A stretch of 64,000 bases of DNA, from positions 86,085,424 to 86,149,423 of the forward strand of contig CP154956.1 in NCBI GenBank assembly GCA_039621445.1, in the 5' to 3' direction. The first letter of the stretch is position 1, and every line of letters starts with the position of its first letter. Under the pieces are notes generated by a model that saw nothing but the letters and a program-made list of their open reading frames with translations, ran no database searches and had not been told where the DNA came from. This DNA is from Euglena gracilis. Its lineage: Eukaryota > Euglenida > Euglenophyceae > Euglenales. Made by a program: the position numbers and the translations under genes. Shown piece after piece: positions 58,201 to 64,000 of this stretch.

Positions 58201-61200
58201 TAGTGCCACGCTTGCTTCTTTGTGCCTCTGGGGAGGATTGCAATGGGGGCGGGCATTGGATGGCATGGAATCGGATGGAATGGGTGGAGGGATAATATTT
58301 TGGCATTTAAAGGTTCTTCGAGCACAAAAGATGGTCACGGTCTCTTGGCCCCTGCAGGACAACATTTCAGGATTCAGCTTTCTCTGCTCCGGTGAATACA
58401 CCATCCCTTGGTCTTTGCGTTGGGGGGGGGGGGCTCTAGCAGGGGGAGGGGGGGGTACCAGGACACCCCCGCAGTCATTTTGGGAAATTTGCCTGAATCG
58501 CACTGGTCCCCAGCCAGGACACAAAATCGACCACTCCCGCAGGCGTCGATGCCTGTTCTGTCCAGGCATTCCGCAGAAAACAGCTGTTTTGTTGCTTGCA
58601 GGTCTTCCTCAACTCCCGGAAGGGATGGTACAAGGCATTTGTTGGTCCGTTCACAACGGAAGCCATCTGGACGTACGCCGGGCAGTCATTGCTAAAGGGT
58701 GCCGGTGTGTGCGCGCAGAGACCTGGGTTGAGCGCGCGTGTGTGTGTGCGTGTGTGTGTGTGTGTGTGTGGGCTGTTTGGCACGCTCGTTTCCAAATGAT
58801 GGGTTCTCTTCTGCGATGCTCTGCCCACACCTCCGGTCCTGCCTTGCCGGGTGACTCAGGGGGGACAACTGCCTTGGACAGAGATGCCCAGCAACCCCTT
58901 CTTATCACCACCTTCCTATCACAAGTGGAGGGCACGTTTCCTGTGGCGGGGGTGTTGTAAAGTTGGGTTGCTTGACTGGTCATTTTCCTTTTGAAATTAG
59001 GTTCTCCCCAATTCACTTCCTGATATTGGGGTGCCAAAAATATTCCATATTTCAACTGACCTCCTGCCTTGGTCCCCGGCCAAGTCCCTGGTCCCTGGCC
59101 GTCCTGTTGGGACGGCCAGGGGCCTAAGTACAGTTCTGGCAGACAGCACTCTACTTGGGGCCTGGCAGCCCTCCCTGGCTGACCCTCGCAGGGAGGCCGG
59201 TCAACGTCGCCGTCCTGCCGCCGGTGGTGGCGGAGCAGAATGAAGACCTGGCTGAGCTGGACCCGGACGAGGAGCCCGAGGGCAAGGCTGCCCAGCAGGC
59301 CGCGGCGGCGAAGGCCAAGGTGGTGGGAGGGGCTTCGTGTGACGGATGTGCTGCCATCTTTCTGGGTTGTTCGGAATTTTCCAGGCTGACCGCTTGATGC
59401 TTTGGTGGGATCACAAGCCCCCGCCTGCCCGATTTCCCAATGGCTGCCATATTCTATTTGCCCCCCCCCCCGCCCGGGGAGGGGGGCAAAGTTGATTGTC
59501 CAGGGGGGGGGGGTCGTTTGGGGGGACCCAGGTCCCACTTTCCGACTTTTTGGTCCCGCCAAATCCGGCTGACTTCCGTCGGATTCGGTGAGGTGGGCAA
59601 TTTAATTTGGGGTTATAGAATAAGGTATAGAATATGGGACAGAATGTAGAATAGGGTTACGGTGCCAAAAATTAGCATTTTTTGGACCAAATTTAGCCAA
59701 AAGGCACCTGTTTCGGAAGAATTTTCGGCCGCACTTTTCTCTGTATTTTTGCGAAAATATGGCCTTACATTCAGCTTATTTTGGTCCAAATGCGGTCCAG
59801 CTTCTTCTTAAGGTCCCAGAAAATGGGGGCCCCATGGCAGTTCGGCCGTAACCCTAACCTTATCCCGACAACCCCAACTTTCCCGGAAAGTGGAATCCCC
59901 ACATGATCCCCCCCCCCCTGGACACTCTATTTGGCCCCCGAAGGGGCAAATAGATTATGGCTGCCTTATTCATATCCCCCAGATTACAGTCCCTCTTTAG
60001 GCTAATCAGAGAATGAGAAAGTGGTGGTGGGTGGTTTTGTCAGCGTTCTTTGGGTGGATTGGGAGAAGGGTTGTAGAGAAGAGTCATAAAATGGGGCAGA
60101 CTGGCCGTTTGGGGTAAGTATATGAGAGAGAAAAAGAACTCGCTAAATCACCAAATGGTGGTTGTTTTGCATTTATCTTTCCTTGTGAGATTTATTGTAC
60201 GTGTTGTGATTCGCTCGTCATCATCATTCAATTCAATTGTAACTCGTCATCAGAATAAGGACCAGAATATGGGATGGAATCAAAAGCTATCAAACGTACA
60301 ATTGATCAGCAGAATGTTGAAGATGAAATGTGGTTTTCGATCTTTTGTATTGTTTTGTCAACAGATGCATTTTTGTGACATCAAACTTTTTTCCAACATT
60401 GAGTGCCAGATGTGGGTAAGTTGCCAACTTCCTGCTGTCAGGGCAAGAAATCGGAAGGAGCAAGTGCCCCAAAGAAATCCACCAAAGGCAGCCCCCAGAA
60501 GGACTCCCCGGCCGAGGACAAGGGTCCAGCCCAGGAGGTGTATTGACCTCGCTGAACGATACTTTTGTCTTCCCCAGGCTCAAGCGTTTGTTTGGGGGAG
60601 TTTATTTTAGTTGCCGGCGGTATTGGATAACTCTTTTGAATGTAAGCCCGTTTGGAGATTTCCACAGTCCAGACAGAAATGACGAAAAGCAAAAGGGAAA
60701 CCACGCAATTTTTCCATCTTTTTTTCCAGTCATTTTCCCCTGTGCACTTTCCACTCCCTTTGGGGGAACAGGTGATTTCTTCAGCTGGACCACCACCAGG
60801 CTTCTTTTAAGCCAGAAGACCCCCCCCCCGGGGGGGGGGAGGGGGGTGGGTGGGTGGGGCCAGTGCTTGGGTCTCGGTGCGAAGCGCTGAAAATTTTTGG
60901 GAAATGCCCTCAGACTGCCCGATTTTGGGGGGGGTTCCCGCTGGTGGGTGGTGGTGGGGTCTTAAAAGAAGCCTGGCCACTGCCCCTGGGAAGAGCCAGC
61001 CAGCACGTTTTTTCCAGCCAGCAGCTCCCCGCTGGACTGTGGAACCCCCCCCCTCCCGGGTCATGGTAATAATGGTAATGAAGGTTTTGCCACTGAACAA
61101 AGCACCGGACATTTTTGGAGATAGGAGTCAAAAAATGTCAAAATTGGCCACTTTTGGTCGTTTTGAGGTATTCACCTCAAGAGTTTGGCTGAAAAAAAAA

Positions 61201-61936
61201 TGAACCCAGTTGGATTTGGGCTTTCTTGCCTGTTTTCGGGTGGCAGCTGGGTCCAGCCAGCGGGTCAGTGGGACCCACCCCACCCCCACCTGTTGGGGGG
61301 GGGGGTCCAGCCAGCGTCTTTTTTCCAGCTTTCCAGCTTTTTCCCCTGAGGGAGAGCGAGGGGGGATCAAATTTTGCACACAAAAGACAGGGATATGAAA
61401 TATGGTCAATTGGGCTGGTTTGTGATGACAAACCACAAGAAATACTCCAGAAGACCATTGCCCAACTTTTTAAATTTTGAGTTGCCGAAAAATCATCACA
61501 AGTGAGAAAAGTACGACCATTTTCCGTGAAAAGCTGTTTTGAATCATCAATTTCTCCACATTTTTCTTTCTCCAGACGCCTGGGGCAGCAAAACCGCGGG
61601 GGGCACCGGATAGAAGCCGAGCGAAGCCAAAGAAGGTGTGCAAGCTCGCTTCGTTTCGTGCCGTGCCGAGGCGCTTTGGTGTGATCGCATGCTGACGTTC
61701 CATCAAGAAGTCCATCCAGAACAATCGTTTGTTTGTTTTGTCAGATGGCACGGCGCTGCTGGGAATGATTCAGTCTTTTTCCATTCCATTGCCTGTTGTT
61801 CCAGGCGGCTCCAGAAACAACAACATCCCCTGAGAAGGAGTCTGCGACGTTCAAACAGACGCTGCGGGAAGCGAAAGTAGCATTGGAAAAGGCAGAACGG
61901 AAACAACGGCTTGCCATCCCTCTGGGGTTTTTATGA
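46226..61936 (+). CDS. secreted/ER protein disulfide-isomerase-like protein (P5-type), 15 exons
   Basis: Joined exons give about 535 aa. Order: signal peptide (MRLSGVLALALSVLLSAITV); a first thioredoxin fold (LEVLTGTTFADAVFNSESVW, VLFYTP, then DVFAVKATPEILAL with its cis-Pro, and VPYKGTKTANAISSWA); a second fold without CxxC (KAALFSEKGETSPLFRALSL, GEVRAKAN, KYAVTTFPTLMVFEGG); a helical linker; a third b-type fold resembling the P5/PDIA6 C-terminal domain (ISLVAFLDPLDPKHK, QYNFVWLDATQQ, LVFLNSRKGWYKAFVGPF); and a Lys/Pro/Ala/Glu-rich tail. No KDEL-type retention signal: the protein ends RLAIPLGFL. Most introns are GT-AG with donors GTGTG, GTGCG or GTGG; introns 1 and 7 (and perhaps 5) are paired-end nonconventional. 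The first-domain redox site falls on the one unresolved junction (intron 2). Probably a luminal folding factor; the exact substrate role is not shown. Confidence 0.88.
46663..46760 (+). CDS. PDI-like exon 2
   Basis: Codes KEDTALEVLTGTTFADAV and FNSESVWTVLFYTP. The 3' end is uncertain. The donor GTGTGTGCACC after AAA (46760) fits the other donors of this gene, but reading on gives KCVH, which looks like the first part of a CxxC site. Confidence 0.75.
47575..47710 (+). repeat. dispersed repeat R3, copy C (PDI-like intron 2)
   Basis: Same ordered blocks as at 17210 and 29270, ending CCCCTGGTTTTGACCCC. Confidence 0.55.
49245..49440. repeat. GGGGTTATAGG repeats in PDI-like intron 2
   Basis: Five or more copies of GGGGTTATAGG, and two of CCGGTTTG(A/G)TGGT, partly in inverted arrangement (CTATAACCCCCCAGGGGTTATAGG at about 49249-49271). 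Confidence 0.75.
50480..50502 (+). repeat. 23-bp dispersed motif, copy 6
   Basis: AAGTGCGAG-ATC-GGCCGCCAAAG, in PDI-like intron 2. Confidence 0.7.
50642..50741 (+). CDS. PDI-like exon 3
   Basis: Codes FLCQYVNPLRDKGIKQLQST and FESHATKMKGVVR. C-Q-Y-V-N-P matches the C-K-x-L-x-P that follows PDI active sites, and FESHATKMKGVVR matches the helix before the next strand. Acceptor CCAG at 50641 is preferred; donor GTGTGG at 50742. Confidence 0.75.
50885..51235. mobile_element. degraded hAT-like element (PDI-like intron 3)
   Basis: Starts CAGGGTTCGATA, contains CACTGTTTAGGTGGGG and GGGGTCCGGACC as in the 10224 and 34317 elements, and ends ATTCAAACCCTG. No convincing 8-bp duplication (GCTGGGGA versus CTGGCGGT). 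Confidence 0.6.
52070..52207 (+). CDS. PDI-like exon 4
   Basis: Codes SGMVDTSQADAKFLLDVFAV, KATPEILALPSAVLVKPEDY and KPVPYK, the second half of the first thioredoxin fold. Acceptor CTCTGCACAG, donor GTGTGT (AAG|GTG). Confidence 0.9.
52838..52882 (+). repeat. interstitial telomere-like (TTAGGG)n tract
   Basis: About six units of TTAGGG, one degenerate (TTTGGG), ending in TTAGGGTCAGG. Degenerate CCTAA/TAACCC-like sequence continues to about 53000. It lies inside intron 4 of the PDI-like gene. Confidence 0.9.
53213..53251 (+). CDS. PDI-like exon 5
   Basis: Codes GTKTANAISSWAA, completing the first fold. Acceptor CTTGTCCTTGCGCAG. The downstream intron has two in-frame definitions: a paired-end intron 53252-54298, or a GT-AG intron 53268-54257 that would extend this exon by 16 nt. 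Confidence 0.8.
54299..54460 (+). CDS. PDI-like exon 6
   Basis: Codes KQLPADLVAVLQTEAELAAF, LDGRPGVPKAALFSEKGETS and PLFRALSLRLAFRM. Start chosen from the W-A-x-K-Q-L-P continuity typical of the family; the alternative GT-AG acceptor at 54257 would add 41 nt encoding a Pro-rich insert. Donor GTGCGC. Confidence 0.85.
55066..55185 (+). CDS. PDI-like exon 7
   Basis: Codes ALGEVRAKANPFLAEKYAV, TTFPTLMVFEGGSPRVYTG and AA; TFPT carries the cis-Pro of a thioredoxin fold. Intron 7 (55186-55503) is nonconventional: CCCTG from +4 pairs with CAGGG ending at -6. Confidence 0.9.
55504..55593 (+). CDS. PDI-like exon 8
   Basis: Codes PNDIESIFAWLEPQALSRDQ and REEMKRRHEE, ending the second fold and starting a charged helix. 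Donor GTGTGC; intron 8 carries a hAT-like element. Confidence 0.9.
56071..56562. mobile_element. nonautonomous hAT-like element in PDI-like intron 8
   Basis: Termini CAGGGGATTTCTTAAG and CTTAAGAAATCCCCTG, perfect 16-bp inverted repeat. The 8-bp duplication CACCCCAC is exact (56063-56070; 56563-56570). The interior repeats CCAGCCAGCTCAAATCCAGC twice. Confidence 0.92.
57116..57265 (+). CDS. PDI-like exon 9
   Basis: Codes AEQHKARQQLVRAANPTQRV, TSPREWAELVTARGSISLVA and FLDPLDPKHK, the start of the third fold. Acceptor CCTGCCCCCTAACAG, donor GTGGTT. Confidence 0.9.
57944..58081 (+). CDS. PDI-like exon 10
   Basis: Codes EYLRALKRVHRNTRAGGTQY, NFVWLDATQQAALAAALDAG and GEAPRL; FVWLDA corresponds to the FMWV/WLWT strand of P5. 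Acceptor CCTTGCCGGGCCCCAG, donor GTGCGT. Confidence 0.9.
58602..58698 (+). CDS. PDI-like exon 11
   Basis: Codes VFLNSRKGWYKAFVGPFTTE, AIWTYAGQSLLK plus one base. Acceptor TTGTTGCTTGCAG, donor GTGCCG. A short (TG)n tract follows at 58738-58769. Confidence 0.85.
59192..59319 (+). CDS. PDI-like exon 12
   Basis: Codes GRPVNVAVLPPVVAEQNEDL, AELDPDEEPEGKAAQQAAAA and KAK, passing from the last fold into the acidic, then Ala/Lys-rich tail. Acceptor CTGACCCTCGCAG, donor GTGGTG. Confidence 0.88.
60442..60537 (+). CDS. PDI-like exon 13
   Basis: Codes the low-complexity tail GKKSEGASAPKKSTKGSPQK and DSPAEDKGPAQE. Acceptor CTTCCTGCTGTCAG, donor GTGTAT. Confidence 0.85.
60797..60975. mobile_element. nonautonomous hAT-like element in PDI-like intron 13
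   Basis: Termini CAGGCTTCTTTTAAG and CTTAAAAGAAGCCTG, perfect 15-bp inverted repeat. The flanking 8-mers ACCACCAC and GCCACTGC agree at only 5 of 8, so the duplication has decayed or is not certain. Confidence 0.7.
61576..61635 (+). CDS. PDI-like exon 14
   Basis: Codes TPGAAKPRGAPDRSRAKPKK. Acceptor TTTTTCTTTCTCCAG, donor GTGTGC. Confidence 0.85.
61805..61936 (+). CDS. PDI-like exon 15 (last)
   Basis: Codes AAPETTTSPEKESATFKQTL, REAKVALEKAERKQRLAIPL and GFL, then TGA at 61934. The final part is a predicted amphipathic helix. No ER retention motif. Confidence 0.88.
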   Translation, partial: AAPETTTSPEKESATFKQTLREAKVALEKAERKQRLAIPLGFL

Positions 61937-63922
61937 ATCTTGAATTGAAAGAGACACATGGGTTTGTTGTGAAAAATCAAAGGTTTATTAATTATCGCGC
62001 AATTGCTCAAAAAGGCTTAACCCGTTTTGGGGGTGTTTTTTTTGTATCCCTGAAAAACATTTGGCAAAAAGCCGCCATCCCTAAATTCTATTGTGGATTT
62101 TCGCCCTGGATTGGATGGGCAATGTTGAGAACAGCATTTCAGCAAAGGTGCATGGTGCCAGGTACTGGAATTATATTTACGAAACCATTGTTTGATGATC
62201 GTTCTCGTTTTATCTCCCCTTGAAACTTGAAACTATTCACTCAAGTCACAATGATGAAATCATTTTCATGTGGAAATGTTGCTGCTGTTTTTTGTTTGCT
62301 CAATTAAATCAATGAATGGTGGCTTGCACTGTATGAAGGCAGATGAGAACGCAGAAAAGGACGGAGAGAGGCAGTTCCAAGAGCTGGATGGTGCCAATGC
62401 CTTTTCCCTCCTGTTCCAATTCTTTGCCGGCCCACGTGACAAATATGCAAGATAATACAGCAAAAAATATTGCTTGATATTCATGTCATGGCGGTTGAAG
62501 AGTGTCCAAAATTTGTGTTCAACTCAGAATGTATGGAACTCTGCCATTTTTTTTGCTTTGGCTTTGCATTGGGTGAAATCGCGAAGGCATTGAATGCGAA
62601 CTCGTCATGGTACGTGAGATCAAAGAATGAATTAAAAAGCACTGCACTGCACAGACTTCAATGGTATTCGCAATTTTCTCTGCATTCCTCCAGTAAAATT
62701 GAAGATGATGACGGCGGATAATGTGATGATGATGATGATGATGATGATGGTGGGAGGTTGGCAACCAAGAAGGGATATTTGCGCAATGTGGACCTTTTTG
62801 GAAATTGAAAAAATTTAATTTATTTAAGCAAGCAATTTATTTATTTGAGCAAAATTTATTTTTTTAAGCAAAATTTATAGCTAGACACCTCATCCATGCT
62901 GGAAAAAAAAAACAAGAAAAACTGGCACCTGTGCGGAAATGAACCCCTCAAGACTCAGGTGGGAGACCTCCGTCAAAGAAAAACTTTCGGCCCAAGAAAG
63001 CGAAATGCCCACACTTTCAGCCACAGGCTAGAAACGGGAACGCCACCACCCCCCTGCCTCCTTGGGGGGGTGATGAGACCTGCACCGCCCCCAGCTGGCC
63101 GCTCCGCGCCTCATCGCGGAGCCTCGGCATGGGGGGCCCTGCTTTCCTTTCTGGCACCATCTTCTTGTGCCCCGCCTCCCCCCTCCCTCTGTCTTGGGAG
63201 TCGGTGACAAATTGGGGGAAACAGGATAGCCAACTGCGCCGTCAAATTTTACGGACGTTTCCCTCCGAAACCCGATCCCGCTCTTGTAAGTTGCCAAAGG
63301 GTCGCTGTTTTTGTAACTCTGTCGAATAATTTGCACAAATTCATTTGTTCCCGAGGTTCCAGATGGCCAAGAGCTCCCCGACGGTACACTTCCCCCTAAT
63401 CGCATCCCAATGAATCCCCCTTTTCCCACCGCGAGGCCAAGTCTGTTGACAGCTGCTCTTTTTTACCGTAAATTTTTGAGCCGAGAAAAAAAATGCCACC
63501 GCCACATTTGTGAGAGCCCTTCCTCCCCTGTCGGTGCCCTCGCGGGGATTTTATAACCGATACTAACGGAAGGACGCAGAACAAAAGGCGGGATTTGACG
63601 CTTGACCCCCGTGCCCTCCCCATCCCAGTGTTTCGCCCCTGAAACACCTTTCCATGTCAAATTTTCATGACTTAACCCTCCAAAACAACAAAAAAAATGC
63701 TTCAGCAAAACAGAAAAAAATATTTTTTTCTTCTTAAAGAGCCAAATGAAAAAAGATTTTTTAAAAAAGCGAGCGTATTTCTGACGCCCAACTCCCCTCC
63801 GCCCGGAAACGCCAGTTGCGCAGCTGTCCCCATTTATCGTTCTTCGCGTGAGGACATCCGTCCTTTTAGTGGCTCTTCCCCCCCCCTTCAAGCATTGAAA
63901 GCTTGGCTTGCCAAACCTGGAG
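61937..63922. other. 3' flank of the PDI-like gene; no gene recognised
   Basis: Contains a (GAT)n tract at 62719-62750 and short open frames without splice context. A frame at 62306-62455 has balanced composition but no domain or acceptor that I can support. Confidence 0.45.
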
Positions 63923-64000
63923 CAGGGAATTTCTTCAGCCGGAGGGTGCCCCATCCCCGGGGGGGGGTCCAGCCAGCCAGCCATCTCAAATCCAGCATCC
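63923..64000. mobile_element. left end of a hAT-like element, cut by the window end
   Basis: CAGGGAATTTCTTCAGCCGGAGGG, then a G-run and GTCCAGCCAGCC, closely matching the left end of the element at 56071. Confidence 0.7.

Overview
This is eukaryotic nuclear DNA, almost certainly from a euglenozoan (a euglenid or a diplonemid). Three observations support that. (1) The first exons of two genes sit directly behind polypyrimidine-AG sites that look like spliced-leader acceptors. (2) Many introns lack GT-AG ends; instead their two ends are complementary in a fixed register, with intron base +n opposite base -(n+2) and usually C at +4 opposite G at -6. Established knowledge of euglenid nonconventional introns (no GT-AG, paired CAG/CTG near the ends) matches this. 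(3) An interstitial (TTAGGG)n tract is present. Coding exons are GC3-rich and short. The DNA between them is full of poly-C/poly-G runs, (TG)n arrays and foldback elements. No rRNA, tRNA, CRISPR or prokaryotic features were recognised.

Two genes could be rebuilt exon by exon, both on the + strand. The first, 25191-41355, is the 26S proteasome ATPase RPT3/PSMC4: 13 coding exons, 383 aa, in frame throughout, ending in the HbYX tail FYK. All 12 of its introns are of the nonconventional paired-end type. The second, 46196-61936, is a secreted or ER thioredoxin-fold protein of the PDI/P5 type: 15 exons, about 535 aa, with a signal peptide. Its introns are mostly GT-AG with GTG donors, plus two or three paired-end introns.

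Region 1-8.6 kb holds GCGC and GAAGCG palindromes, a decayed Ty3/gypsy-like reverse-transcriptase fragment, a dispersed AT-rich repeat and large TG arrays. Region 8.6-14.1 kb holds four phase-compatible exons of an unrecognised Ser/Pro-rich protein. Region 14.1-25.2 kb is mostly repeats with a few isolated exon candidates, one a plausible last exon ending at 24505. Region 41.4-46.2 kb is intergenic and contains a mariner-like foldback element with TA flanks. Region 61.9-64 kb shows no convincing gene and ends inside a hAT-like element.

Mobile DNA: at least four short nonautonomous hAT-like elements (CAGGG termini, exact 8-bp target duplications), one more with a decayed duplication, one truncated by the window end, and several foldback elements, including a nested one of about 2.6 kb in RPT3 intron 3. 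A fixed-length 23-bp motif, often 18-19 nt from a GCGC hairpin, recurs six times and is unexplained.
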